A stretch of DNA of 64,000 nucleotides from positions 10,398,813 to 10,462,812 of the forward strand of contig NC_064041.1 in the NCBI RefSeq assembly GCF_932526225.1. Direction: 5' to 3'. Below the pieces are notes generated by a model, which was not told the DNA's origin, did no database searches, and worked only from the letters and a program-made list of their open reading frames with translations. Numbering within the stretch: the stretch's first letter is position 1; each line of letters begins with the position of its first letter. This document shows positions 1-13,400 of the stretch, one piece after another. Origin of the DNA: Nematostella vectensis (Eukaryota > Cnidaria > Anthozoa > Actiniaria > Edwardsiidae). The position numbers and the translations under genes are program-made.

Positions 1-2257
1 AATGGAATAGAGACAAAATTCCATATCAAACAAAACCAACGTCTAAATTGTGTAAGTGGACTCGGTCGAGCACGTGTGAATTCCTGTGGTAATAAAAACG
101 AGAATTTTTTGGGCCTATTTAAAATGGCTACTATGAAAAACAAGTAAATAAGATCCCCGGCAAGTGTATGTAAAATTTCTCCATTAAGCGGCCAATATGC
201 AAGAAAATAGTCTGACTTCCAAATATGGATGTAATCTCTTTATAAGGCATATACCTGGCGTAATAACGAATGTCAACTTTTAAAACAAACATGTGTGATA
301 GATATTTTCACTTGATATATTAACCAATTTATTTTCAGTGAATCATATTCACTTAAAATGTTTGCAATTACTCTCTTCATTTCACATTCCACCTTTATCA
401 GAATTCCACATAAACCATTGCAATTTCGTTTTTATACTATTTTCCTTAATAGTTTTTTTTTATCATTTGTATTGGTGTAAAAACTGGCAGTGCAATATGG
501 GTAGGTTGAGAAACATGAAGCCGGCCATTTGTTTTTCGCGGTGTTTTGCCTAAAACGCCTTTAGGGTCCCCAAATGGTCTTTGGCGAGCACTTGCGAGCA
601 CCCCGTTTTTTATTTGAGACCGAGCATTTTTAGTATTTGAATAAATCGAGCAGCGAGCATATTGAAAAATACAATGCGAGCACGGTGGAAAAAAACATGC
701 GCGAGCATGCTGCATTAGCCGAAAACTGCGAGCACATCAAAATTTCGGAGAACCATTCGGGGGCTCTGCCTTTCCATGCCTCCCGCGACACATTGTATCT
801 GTGCTTTATTGTAAGAATAGTACTCACTATTCCTCATTATGAGATTTTCTTTATTTTTTCCTTCTACTTCTTTCCAATGTCTAATAAAAATAATAACAAT
901 GGTGTGGATGACTAGAGTCCTTTAAATATGAATACAACAAATATTTGCACTCAACAACACGGACATTTTAATTTAGAATAAACATGCTCTTTTTAGTCTG
1001 AATAATCCACTAGAACACAGATAATAACTTTACTATTCATCGGTTAATATGAAATATGATTAATGCCATATGTTATATGGAAATTTTTTTGTGTACTTGT
1101 TACGACAAAACACAATTCCTAAAGCGTATTCCTGTCTTCTTTTAGCATAAATATGCAGTTTATCTGGAAACATTCGCCCGGGATTTGAATTATTTAAAAT
1201 TCAACTGACTATAAAAACGAAATGTATTTTTTGCTCACTCTTCTAATAACATGTTTTAAAAATAAATTCCAGTCAACAACAAGACAATAAAAAATAACAA
1301 ATGATAGAGTTACAAATAATTGTTCCCGCTTAGGAACTGAAAAATTCCAAAGATTAGTAATGCTATAATTTATTATTTTCTCTGCAACGAATAATGACAA
1401 ATCGAACTTGCTTTACGGAATTTTCACAGTCATTCCTTTTTATTATGAAAACATAAACCTTTAACCAAGATCATCACAATTTGCGCGAGTATACGATACC
1501 ACACCTGAAAGACTTATTGATTGGGTCAAATGAAGACGTTTAAGAGCATCATAAAAAGAAAAATGAATTTCCGTCTAAATTTACAAAAAAAAATTAAATG
1601 AATAAACTGCACATAAACATAGTGTGGGTATTGGCTTATTTGCTATGATGCTTATTTTCTTGTCATTTTTCTGTTCAAATTTGCTCGTACGACACCTTTA
1701 AAGGCCAAGGAACAAAAGTGAACGCAAAATCCTTATTATTTGCATATTGAAAGAAGCGTTTTTGCTCCCAGTTTGTTGCAATTCATGATTTAAAATGGCA
1801 CAGATAAATACCTGGGTGAATTCTGCATTGCTTCCAAGCTTCTGTCTAAGCACTTCTTTATAATCAGTTCAACTTTTGCCAAACCCAAGACTATCTGTTG
1901 TTTTGTATAGGAGATAATCTTGAATTTGAAAGTAGTAATTTTGGAAGATCGTTAATTAGTTACGGATTGTTTGAGTGCGAATACTTGCAGGTGGTCCCCA
2001 GGGCAAATGTCCCCCACATAACAACAACAACAATAGAAGAACAGAGTCAAATTCGCAAGGCTAGAGTTGCATGGACATTCTCTGAGTAAATAATCTTACA
2101 GCTAGTACACTCAATTTTAAATATCAACGTCCAATTTTCAGTTGAGACAGAGCCCTTCCTAATGTTCTTACGGATGTATTTAAAATACATGCCATGATTT
2201 ATACATATATAATACTCAAAACAGAATGAAAATGAGTGATAATACTTCAAGGTCAGT
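1..2257. other. AT-rich non-coding DNA
   Basis: I see no convincing coding sequence here. The open frames are short, lack recognisable domains and have no supporting splice pattern. The only structured part is the GCGAGCA-rich repeat listed separately. Confidence 0.6.
571..770. repeat. GCGAGCA-rich interspersed repeat, copy 1
   Basis: The motif GCGAGCA recurs many times here. The block aligns by eye with 48896-49030: both contain 'gcgagcacttgcgagcac', then 'cgttttttat', 'gagaccgagcattttta', a GCGAGCA cluster, 'gcgagcacgg' and a closing 'attcgggggc' or similar. The shared order of blocks shows a dispersed family, not chance low complexity. This copy has an extra GCGAGCA stretch in the middle. 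Confidence 0.7.
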
Positions 2258-2522
2258 TTACATTTTAGAGCACATCACTCTGATAAAGCTTATCTTGCTG
2301 CCGTCTGAGCCTCCCCGGTATGTTCGTAGAATGTGTAGTTCCAGAAAATTTCCATCCATGGAGGGGATTGGAAATCCCGGGTAGGTGGGGGGCTCAAACG
2401 CCCTGGAATTTCCAGAGGGGAGGGGGGTAAAATGACCTTTTTCCTTAACAATTACTGTATTTATTTTTTCCAGGGGGCTGAAAATTCCAGAGGGGTGGGG
2501 GGTCATACCTCCGACCTCCTAC

Positions 2523-2760
2523 ATGGGGGGTGTCTTGTCCGTACTCGTGTTCGTGTTTACACTCGTGTCCGTACTCATGTTCGTGTCCGTTTTCACACTC
2601 GTGTCAGTACTCGTGTTTGTGTTTACACTCGTGTCCGTACTCATGTTCGTGTCCGTTTTCACACTCGTGTCCGTGTTTACACTCGTGTCCGTACACGTGT
2701 CCGTGTTCACACTCGTGTCCGTACTCATGTTCGCGTTCACACTCGTGTCCGTACTCGAAA
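2523..2760. repeat. Minisatellite of 'actcgtgtccgt'-like units
   Basis: About 230 bases of alternating 12-base variants such as 'actcgtgtccgt', 'actcatgttcgt' and 'tttacactcgtg'. The order of variants repeats, so there is a longer period of several units. Open frames on both strands through it are a consequence of the repeat and encode only Val/Ser/Thr- or Cys/His-rich periodic peptides. I do not treat them as genes. Confidence 0.85.
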
Positions 2761-3137
2761 ACGAGAAGACCAACAAAAAGATGAGTCGCCAAAAAAATTC
2801 CAAGCAACAAATCATTCTCCATCAATAGCAAGAACAAGAATAGAATAGAAAGAACAACTCTGAAATACTTAATCTGAAAAAAACTTCTTTAATTTCTAAA
2901 TCTAATACTAACTATACTTTCAAGTAGAATTTGTATCTGGTAAACAAAACTTGTGCAACGCTGCAGCGCACGCTGCTGTGACCACCTTCGGGGGAGTAAG
3001 GAACCGCCTATCTGATGACCATTAACTTTATATTAGCCAACAAAGATGACAAAAGGAATACACCACTGCAAATGATAAAAGCACGGAGAAATGCTCCTAG
3101 AAATACGTGCCATTCAAAACTGTTATTCTCGCATGCT

Positions 3138-3197
3138 GATTGGCTAACGTTTTTCAAACGACGCGCCCTCGCGTCGTTTGAAAAACGTTAGCCAATC
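3138..3197. repeat. Perfect 27-bp inverted repeat with 6-base loop
   Basis: The arms 3138-3164 and 3171-3197 are exact reverse complements, beginning 'gattggctaacg' on the left. The loop is 'gccctc'. This would form a strong hairpin in RNA or a cruciform in DNA. No flanking gene is evident. It could be the collapsed inverted end of a small transposon. Confidence 0.95.
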
Positions 3198-5861
3198 TGA
3201 TTCTGATGGCCACGGTAGCGCGCGTCGTATTATCGTAGGAGAGTGTCTTAATTTGAATAATCTCCTTTAGATATATATCTTATTTTCCTTTATTTACCTT
3301 TTCACTAGAGTGAATAAATATTATTGCTGTTTGTAGTACTGCCTATTTTATTATACGCTAATTGCCGATGAGAAACCCCTTTTCTGGATTAGAAAACACT
3401 CAGCAGCCTAAAAGAAACACTTGTCTTAAAACAACCCAGTGGGCAAGTTTTAACATTCCTCGTGACTCGTTAAGTCTATTACATTAAAAAATATTGTCTG
3501 AAGAGCTGTATTATCGTAAATTTCCCCATTCAGTTTTCATGACTTTAATTGGACTTTACTAAAAAGCCACAAAGGCTAAGAGCACGGAGATATCAAGAGA
3601 CCGCAAGTAAATAGGCGGGGCTGTACCAAATGAACATTCTTACTACTTCAAACGAGAACATTTTAGGGGTTTCATTTTAAGGCATTAGATTGATCTAAAG
3701 GTTCTTTCTCTTGGTGATAAAGGCATTTTATTACATTTCTTAAAAAAAAAACAGCTTAAATGTGGTCACTAGCCTTGGATGAAAGTGTTCATGATAAAAA
3801 TTTAATCATTTAATCATCCAAAAATGCAAAATTTTGGGGCAATTTTTACCACGGGACATTTTCGACTCATTCTACGCTTTAACACAATTTCCCTCTTTGC
3901 CGACATGTCGCGTTCTGTAATACACACTGTCTGGGGATATATGGAAGGAAGGATTGTCTTCACCCCTTCACTACAACTTCTGTCCCTCAAAAATTCAAAA
4001 AATTTATCCAGACAGTTTTAAATTTCTGTAAGTCATCAGGAAAATAAAATTAAGTATACACATTTTTTTATAGCTTTTGATAAAAGGCAGCTGAAAACGA
4101 ACAAAACATTTTTGTGCATAATTCATTTTTGAACTAGATGTAGACTATATCAATTTTCGCTTTATATCCCATTGTCCCTTAGCAAATAAACGCTCGCTAT
4201 AGTTGTAATTGCTGACATAAACGTGTTTCATCGATTCAGGCGCCACACTTGCATGCGATATTGTTAGGACAAAAAAGTTCGCAACTAAAATAGATAAATA
4301 ATAAAAACAAGGACAAAATCATGTACGTAATACATTGGGCTCGGGCTAAATTATGCTATCTGCTTTAAGATACATCTAAGCCCAAATGTTACCTATTCTA
4401 ATAACCTCCGCGCACTAAAAGAGCGATACTTTTTTTTATTCTCCGAATCGCTTAAAAAGGTTTCCTTACTAAACTTTACAATATCCGTAACAAGGAAATT
4501 CTCCACGGGAACGTAAACAAACTGTTAACCGCAAAGAGTCTCTTCTTCAGAGGCGAAGTGCGATGTATGGTCATTCCATGCCGTGCAAAACAGATAATTG
4601 CAAAATTACTAAGGCAGGGAAATGGATGACCTAATCCAATACAAGAGGTTAAAAGGTAATGCATATCGGGTTTATCCCCCACCTATGAAATAGTCCACCG
4701 GCAAGTGAGTATTTTGGTTAATGTATGAAATTTTAGGTTCCAAATAAGTTGATGTCATGTTTTCCTTTGACTCAAAAGCATATCAAATAGTAAAAAATCT
4801 AAAAGTTAATTCATGCATTTACCGGTCCCCGGTGGATAGAAGATCTCGGAATATTGACCTCCTCGGAGCGTCCACGTTGTAACCTTCAGCTTGTTCCATT
4901 GCTACAGACGATCACAAATAAACACACAACCTCGCGAAGCCTTGCCAATTACGCATGCGCAGTAAAGGCCACCTGCTATATCATATGCAAATATACGAGA
5001 TTCCCAAATATTATCGATTTTACTTAAACACCATAAAGCTCAAAATAAATTGATAATATTTGATATTAAAATAGTATAAAAGTGCATCACTTTCAGAACA
5101 ACAAACCAAACCTTTTTGGGGTTTTTAAGATGTTGCCTTTATTAAAGGTCAAAACATGTAAGTTTTATTTCTATGTAAACCACACAGATAGACCACAAAG
5201 CAATTAAATCTTTCTTTGCCTTTTTAACTCCAGAAAGTTCAATTCATTATGTCTTTTTTGAATATTTTAAACATCTTGCCTTATATGACAATATGACAAA
5301 ACTGTCAAATTCTGATCGGTCGCTCAAAAACAACTAAACAACTGTCGCTCTAAAAAAGAAGCATTGACGAAAAAGTATTAAGTACACCGCTAAGATCTTA
5401 TTACTTCACAAAAATAATTAAAATGATAACTCACACGTATTTCAAAATTGCGAATCGATCTAGTTTATACATTATTGATATTATTTTTAGATTCAAGTTT
5501 CCACGCGACAAGAGTCTAAGTAAACCATTTGTGAGTAGTGTTGTAATAATATATTCACATCCCTGTGAGACCTTTTCAAATTTATTCCTTTATTTATGGA
5601 TGGTGATGAGTAATCATCCTTTCTTGTTACCTGTTTTGAGATAACTTTTATGCCGCTTTATTAATAAACTCTCTTTATCAGCAGTCGGGGTAGACCAGTC
5701 TATTTGGTAAAGCCGCAGTCATTCGGATTTAGGCTGTAATTAACCTAGTGGTTATAAACCTATCAATGTGTGGGTATTCGACATTTTTGCGATGTTTCAG
5801 TCAAATTCCCTACCCTTGGGCCAATTTTTGGAGCCATCTTGAGAAATATCTTTACCCCGCA
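3198..5861. other. Non-coding DNA, no supported gene
   Basis: Only short open frames without domains or matching splice sites are present. I see no RNA gene or transposon ends that I can support. Confidence 0.5.
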
Positions 5862-6160
5862 CGTCCGTACCCAGGGGGGGGGGGTCCAGGGGGTGCGAAC
5901 GCATCCCCCTCTCCCACAACGACCAAAGGTCCACTTTCGGTTCTCAATAATAGACGTGCTATTATTTGTAGACAAAACTATTAAGCATAGATCACTCTTG
6001 TATGTAGCCAAATCCGACAATAAACGTCAGGTGGGAGATACTGCAAAGGCATGGTCAGATTTTTATCAGAGAACTCCCTGGATATATTAGGCCCACTTTT
6101 TCGGATTTCACCCCCTCCCCCCCCCCCCCCAAGAAAAATCCTGGGTACGGGCCTGCCCCG
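5862..6160. mobile_element. Short MITE-like repeat, copy 1 (homologous to 39583-39871)
   Basis: The element begins 'cgtacccaggggggg' and ends 'cctgggtacgggcctg', giving short inverted ends. The interior ('gggtgcgaacgcatccccct', 'agacgtgctatt', 'tttgtagacaaaact', 'ctgcaaaggcat', 'ttttatcagaraactc') is shared in order with 39583-39871, which has the same ends. It has no coding capacity, so it is a non-autonomous interspersed element. The superfamily is unknown to me. Confidence 0.75.
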
Positions 6161-6799
6161 GGTTATATTATTGTGATCTAATATCCACTACCAAGTGCGT
6201 GCGGCAGGAGAAATATAGAGCTAGCATGAACTATATTACACGCGATTTCTTTTTATGGATGCGCTGAATAGTGCAAAACACTGAAACATCAAGTCTTCAA
6301 TCATTATCATATCCGAGAATAAACAAATAAAGTTAAGAAGCAATGAAGCATCTGCAGTTTGCATCACTCTTAACGAAAACATGCCAGTCCGTGGGTCACA
6401 TGAGAAGGCACTAGATCAAATGATCTAGTACACACTCTTCTTCATCCTCTTCCACGGGATAAACATGAACGTCAAAATCCCTACCTAGTTTAACTGTTCA
6501 AAACCCCACCCCTTGCCACGCCTCCTCCCTACCGGTTTAACATTGTTGGATGCATTAGAAATACAGTACTTGGTATGCCTGTGGTTTCACACAAAATATA
6601 GGCTCAAGCAGGCATGTTGTTTTGGCGCGAATGTTATGGGGTATTAAAAACAATTTATGAAATGCTGCTGTCTTGTGTGTTCTGTTGTTTATTTGCTTTT
6701 GGCCTCTCTTTAGTGTAAAACTACAGCCATTCCAAGTAATGTAACTTTTAACGCGAATAAATTGCTTTTTATATCAATGGCTTGTTTTGCAGATTTTGC
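6161..6799. other. Non-coding, includes poly(A) signal for the minus-strand gene
   Basis: No gene is seen. TTTATT at 6688-6693 reads AATAAA on the minus strand, about 107 bp beyond the stop codon of the CALHM-like gene, and is its best poly(A) signal candidate. Confidence 0.4.
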
Positions 6800-9170
6800 T
6801 TAGAGTGATGAGTCCACGATCCGTACAGCGGTCCCTTCATCGTCAGCATGCGTGGGGAGTCGCAAGAAGTGTCCCAAGATGCGGTGCTGTCGCGCGCTGA
6901 TCACGCGGTCACATGCTTGGCGGTAAATTGATAATGCGGGGCGGCCCTCGTCGCCCTCAAAGGCTTCCTCGACTGTCCTTTGAGCGGAAGACAAACCATA
7001 AGAAATATGAGCGGGGAAGCGGGGTGCGCAAGATGAAAAAACACACACAAAATACACAAAGACACACTCACACTATCCACACAGCATTATTATTCCCTAT
7101 TAAACCTTCAAAAAAGGTAAAAGGCATTTTCACATCCATACATTCAATCGTGCTCATTTTCGTTGGTAATAATGTAGCCTGCTTAGCAAGCTTAGCAAGG
7201 GTTGGGAAATAAGAGACACGGAGACTGGGTTTGCGCGTGCTGGTGAGGGGGGAGGATAGGGGGGCTTTCTTTCCCTACATTCGCGCCATCCTTCTCTCCA
7301 GCTGCGAAAGGTCTATCCCTCATCATACCCAGCCCTTTGCGCTTGCAACGAAAGCTAATAATAATGCATTTAAAGCACTTTATGCCAGTTCGTTAAAAAA
7401 AGGTATACGTTTTTTCTCCGGCCTTGATGATAATAAGAACCACAGTGAGACCAAACCTTACCTGCGTGCTTCACGCTCCACCGCTGACTCCAGCTTCTGT
7501 CGAAACGCGGTCTCAAGCGCTTGTTCCTCGCAAAGGCGATAATCATCATCGTCAGGGAGGGGAGGGAAGGGGGTGAAACAAATGCGACGAATGGTGACTA
7601 TCCCTGTGGTAAATATAGCTGCGCCAGCGAGCATGCCGCAGCCCAAGAGCTGTGATTGGCTGTACAATTTGGCCGCTTCAGCATCGTCTGTCGACTGAAG
7701 GGGATAACAGGATAGAATCAGGCGGAGATTCTACTCACTCGTGACTCTGGAGATTTGTACTGTTTTGCCTGACTAGAAATCTGCATTATTCTCCTCTTCA
7801 CCCTACGCATTCTCGGGCACTAAATGAATATCTGTAAGCTTCCATTTTGTCATCCTGGCAAAATATAAAGTGGATGAAAGCATCCACTTCTATTATATGA
7901 TCTTGGGAAGCCATTGCTGTACTGGCGGCAAAACCAACAAAATACATAACACTTACTGGTGAATCCTCGAAGCGTCTTCGGTCCTCGATACTTTGACAAG
8001 CGGTGTTTTGCGGTCCAATGCGCGCGCACACAAAGTAATCCCCACGAAACAAAACGCTGATAAGAAATACTGCAGGTGCGAGTAATGGTTGAAGAAGCCT
8101 TGGCAAAGATTTGAGGCAGAAGTTACAGCGCTGTTTAAAAGTGCGCATGCTCCGACGTGTTAGGACCGCATGCCAGTAGCTATCACTTGCCATGAAACCG
8201 AGGCTCAGGAGTAGAGCCGTCGGGGCTAGAATCATAGCGAGGCTGTAAATATGGAAGCTGTTGCAAGGACATCTAGAAAAAGAAATCGATTTCAAGACAT
8301 TTTGGTATCTAAACATGGATAATAATTTTTTCTCATGCTAAACCAGTCGAATATACATTTGGCAATATTTTTTATGTGTGGATAAGCTTTTTAAAGTTTT
8401 GCATTTGTTTATCTTTTGGAAAAGTGCGTTACACGTAGTGTCTCATTCCAGGGTTTTGCCTTTGGTCTCTTGTTATTATCCTTGTCCTTTTCGAAATCCT
8501 AGATGCATTTTTTTACCATTACATAATATATAAGCTAACGAGCTCTCTCTGAAAGTAAATATGTCTTGGATTTTTTTCAATAAAAAATATATTCTCATTT
8601 GAGGGGGTAGCTTTTCTCTCTGGTGACTATACTTTCGGGCTAGACCCCAAAAATATAAATAAGGAGCGTCTTCCAAGACAGAGTATTTAAAGATAATTTA
8701 TTTCCGATTACGAGCAATTCAGTTTTACCCATCTCATATACTATCAAGTAGGTAAATCAAATTTCGTTTTCCATTTTTTCCTTGCCGCTGTTTTTGCTAT
8801 GAATTGCTGCTATGTTATTATAACCATTATATTTTTATATAATATTGTTCACATTCTAAAGCACTAGCCAAGAAAAAATATATCTGAAAATAATCTGCTC
8901 TAAATGAAATTTTATTTCCATATGATATAACAATAAACAAACTGTGATTGCAGATTATTGTAAATAGAACCGAAGACACCGGTGATTTTCTCATTTTCGT
9001 ATAAAATTGTCAAACATTAAAAATCCAATTCGCTAACAATAAATATTTGCTTACCTGAACAAGAAGATCCTGTACATCTCTTGAGCGCCGTAAACAATCA
9101 CCACAATGAGGATATTGTAATATGTCCCTAAAGAAAAATGAAATGCATGTTTATCCCACATGGCTCGCAT
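6800..9170 (-). CDS. CALHM (calcium homeostasis modulator)-like channel, four exons
   Basis: Predicted large-pore ion/ATP channel subunit of the CALHM/FAM26 family, a plasma-membrane protein with four membrane segments. Exons on the minus strand: 9170-9055, 8272-7957, 7694-7462 and 6977-6800 (stop TAA). All junctions are GT-AG and phases match (2, 0, 2), giving 843 nt and 280 residues; family members are usually a little longer. The family hallmark CPC after the first membrane helix is at residues 40-42, formed across the first junction (IFLF|RCPCNS). Hydrophobic helices lie near residues 17-34, 48-67, 98-115 and 157-176. A Cys-containing loop (YFVCA...TACQ) follows helix 3, as expected for the conserved disulfides. 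The C-terminal part is charged and helical. The first exon could instead start by splicing at 'tttctttag' inside it, so the exact N-terminus is uncertain. No neighbour gene is linked to it. Confidence 0.82.
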
Positions 9171-10418
9171 CGCTTTGATTTGACTTCAACGAAAGACAAC
9201 ACTTGTGCTTCTTGCTGTGCAAAAAGACGGACAATACTTCTGAATTATAAATCACAGCTGGGCTAAGATTTCCGCATAATTTAAGTTAATAGGCGCTTGA
9301 TAATGATGGGGAGGTTGTTTGAAGTAAATTAGAAAGTGGAAATTTATCATCAAATCTAAGCACGACCCCAGCTGTTTAGTAATGGCTGTTAGAGCGAAGG
9401 GTTTTGATTGGCTAATGGCTTTAGGAAAATGATTTGCGATTGGCTGAGGAGTGCAATAAAATGAGCGTAAAGAAAATATCCAAATCACAAAAACCACAGA
9501 AAAGAAAAACAAAAATCCGTTACCTTATGCATGAATTGTTTAGTTTATGGATAATGAGGTTTAAAGGGTCTCGTTTTGGAACTCTCCCTTTTAGTTTCAC
9601 AGTGCGCAGGGCATGGTTTTTCCGATTTCAGAAAGATCAAATCCCAGCCAATTCCTTCTCTCCCTAAAACGCATGCCTTTTCAAATCTCCGAAACAAATG
9701 AGCTTTCTTTATTTGCGTGGCAATGGTCTGAAAAATGAGACAGGCAAATCAACGTCAATTGTAGCCCTTTGAGGTCATTTCCCTGAAATAAAACTTGTTG
9801 TAGAATTTCTTTCATAATTTGTCTATTTACTGTTTGGGATATAGAAGTGAAATTATGAAATAGAAAGAGGTGGTGCCCATGCAATATAACCACTCACTTC
9901 TGACACAATCTGGTTTATTTGCAAGTTTAAACTTAACGTTTTGATTGTTTATACCTAGAAGAAACATCGGAATTTGAAATTTTGTTACTGGCTTGACGAT
10001 ACTCTTGGAAAAACGCCAAATTGTGCGCCTAGTCAGTGTCAATTCAAGGCCTTTTGATGCCTCATTTATAGGCTTTTTATGACATTAGCTCAAAAACTTG
10101 TCGTTGAGAATTCTTTAAACTTTTTTACAAAAAGGAACAATGATAATCCTAAAAAAATAGTAAAATAACAAGCAGACAGGAGGCGGTGCCCTTGCTTCTA
10201 TTCGCGCAATATTCTAAAAACTGACCTTTCTTTTTAACTTGTCGCTGAAATATGAGATTTTGCTTGCGCGCGCACGCTCGATGGCGCCATTTCGAATGAA
10301 AGGAGCGCTCATTGATGCGACCTGTCTAAAGGATCAAATGTTTTGATTTTAAAGTTCACACAAGTTCATACTTCCGTAACCGAGGTGGTACCGTCTCCTA
10401 AGAGATGGGAAAAAAGCG
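9171..10418. other. Non-coding DNA upstream of the CALHM-like gene
   Basis: Probable 5' flank of the minus-strand CALHM-like gene. Open frames here are short and have no recognisable domain. No TATA box or other site can be assigned with confidence. Confidence 0.45.
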
Positions 10419-13400
10419 GTATATCAGCCATACTGGGGACTATCAGCCATAACGAGGTCTATCAGCAGCGCTGGATCTATCAGCCATAACGGGGTCTATC
10501 AGCAGCGCTGAATCTATCAGCCATAACGGGGTCTATCAGCAGCGCTTGGTCTATCAGCCATAACGGGGTCTATCAGCAGCACTGGGTCTATCAGCCATAA
10601 CGGGGTCTATCAGCAGCGCTTGGTCTATCAGCCATAACGAGGTCTATCAGCGACGCAGGGTCTTTCATTCTTACAGGCGTCTATCAGCCTTACTGGGGAC
10701 TATCAGCCATAATGGAGACTATGACAGCTCTGGGTATATCAGCCATAATGAGGACTATCAGCCATAATGGGGTCTATCAGCAGCGCTGGGTCTATCAGCC
10801 ATTATGGGGTCTATCAGCAGCGCTGGGTCTCTCAGCCATAATTGGGTCTATCAGCAGCGCTGGGTCTCTCAGACATTATGAGGTCTATCAGCAGCGCTGG
10901 GTCTATCAGCCATAATGGGGTCTATCAGCCATATAGGGTCTATCAGCAGCGCTGGGTCTATCAGCCATAATGGGGTCCATCAGCCATATGGGGTCTATCA
11001 GCAGCGCTGGGTATATCAGCCATTATGGGGTCTATCAGCAGCGCTGGGTCTCTCAGCCATAATGGGGTCTATAAGCAGCGCTGGGTCTACCAGCCATAAT
11101 GGGGTCTATCAGCAGCGCTGGGTCTATCAGCCTTATGGGGTCTATCAGCAGCGCTGGGTCTACCAGCCATAATGGGGTCTATAAGCAGCGCTGGGTCTAC
11201 CAGCCATAATGGGGTCTATCAGCAGCGCTGGGTCTATCAGCCTTATGGGGTCTATCAGCAGCGCTGGGTCTACCAGCCATAATGGGGTCTATCAGAAGCG
11301 CTGGATCTATCAGCCATCATGGGGTCTATCAGCAGCGCTGGATCTATCAGCCATAACGGGGTCTATCAGAAGCGCTGGATCTATCAGCCATCATGGGGTC
11401 TATCAGCAGCGCTGGGTCTATAAGCCATAATGGGGTCTATCAGCCATATGGGGTCTATCAGCAGCGCTGGGTCTATAAGCTATAAAGGGGTTTATCAGCC
11501 ATAATGAGGTCTATCAGCAGCGCTGGATCTATCAGCCATAACGGGGTCTATCAGCAGCGCTGAATCTATCAGCCATAACGGGGTCTATCAGCAGCGCTTG
11601 GTCTATCAGCCATAACGGGGTCTATCAGCAGCACTGGGTCTATCAGCCATAACGGGGTCTATCAGCAGCGCTTGGTCTATCAGCCATAACGAGGTCTATC
11701 AGCGACGCAGGGTCTTTCATTCTTACCGGCGTCTATCAGCCTTACTGGGGACTATCAGCCATAATGGAGACTATAACAGCTCTGGGTATATCAGCCATAA
11801 TGAGGACTATCAGCCATAATGGGGTCTATCAGCAGCGCTGGGTCTCTCAGCCATTATGGGGTCTATCAGCAGCGCTGGGTCTCTCAGCCATAATTGGGTC
11901 TATCAGCAGCGCTGGGTCTCTCAGACATTATGAGGTCTATCAGCAGCGCTGGGTCTATCAGCCATAATGGGGTCTATCAGCCATATAGGGTCTATCAGCA
12001 GCGCTGGGTCTATCAGCCATAATGGGGTCCATCAGCCATATGGGGTCTATCAGCAGCGCTGGGTCTCTCAGCCATAATGGGGTCTATCAGCAGCGCTGGG
12101 TCTCTCAGCCATTATGGGGTCTATCAGCAGCGCTGGGTCTACCAGCCATAATGGGGTCTATCAGCAGCGCTAGGTCTCTCAGCCATTATGGGGTCTATCA
12201 GCAGCGCTGGGTCTCTCAGCCATCATGGGGTCTATCAGCAGCGCTGGGTCTATAAGCCATAATGGGGTCTATCAGCCATATGGGGTCTATCAGCAGCGCT
12301 GGGTCTATAAGCTATAAAGGGGTTTATCAGCCATAATGAGGTCTATCAGCAGCGCTGGATCTATCAGCCATAACGGGGTCTATCAGCAGCGCTGAATCTA
12401 TCAGCCATAACGGGGTCTATCAGCAGCGCTTGGTCTATCAGCCATAACGGGGTCTATCAGCAGCACTGGGTCTATCAGCCATAACGGGGTCTATCAGCAG
12501 CGCTTGGTCTATCAGCCATAACGAGGTCTATCAGCGACGCAGGGTCTTTCATTCTTACCGGCGTCTATCAGCCTTACTGGGGACTATCAGCCATAATGGA
12601 GACTATAACAGCTCTGGGTATATCAGCCATAATGAGGACTATCAGCCATAATGGGGTCTATCAGCAGCGCTGGGTCTCTCAGCCATTATGGGGTCTATCA
12701 GCAGCGCTGGGTCTCTCAGCCATAATTGGGTCTATCAGCAGCGCTGGGTCTCTCAGACATTATGAGGTCTATCAGCAGCGCTGGGTCTATCAGCCATAAT
12801 GGGGTCTATCAGCCATATAGGGTCTATCAGCAGCGCTGGGTCTATCAGCCATAATGGGGTCCATCAGCCATATGGGGTCTATCAGCAGCGCTGGGTCTCT
12901 CAGCCATAATGGGGTCTATCAGCAGCGCTGGGTCTCTCAGCCATTATGGGGTCTATCAGCAGCGCTGGGTCTACCAGCCATAATGGGGTCTATCAGCAGC
13001 GCTAGGTCTCTCAGCCATTATGGGGTCTATCAGCAGCGCTGGGTCTCTCAGCCATAATGGGGTCTATAAGCAGCGCTGGGTCTACCAGCCATAATGGGGT
13101 CTATCAGAAGCGCTGGGTCTATAAGCTATAAAGGGGTTTATCAGCCATAATGAGGTCTATCAGCAGCGCTGGATCTATTGCCATAACGGGGTCTATCAGC
13201 AGCGCTGAATCTATCAGCCATAACGGGGTCTATCAGCAGCGCTTGGTCTATCAGCCATAACGGGGTCTATCAGCAGCACTGGGTCTATCAGCCATAACGG
13301 GGTCTATCAGCAGCGCTTGGTCTATCAGCCATAACGAGGTCTATCAGCGACGCAGGGTCTTTCATTCTTACCGGCGTCTATCAGACTTACTGGGGACTAT

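Noticed and set aside
2432-2848. Overlapping open frames on both strands across the minisatellite
   Set aside because: Simple repeats of 12 bases stay open in several frames at once. The compositions are extreme and non-globular.
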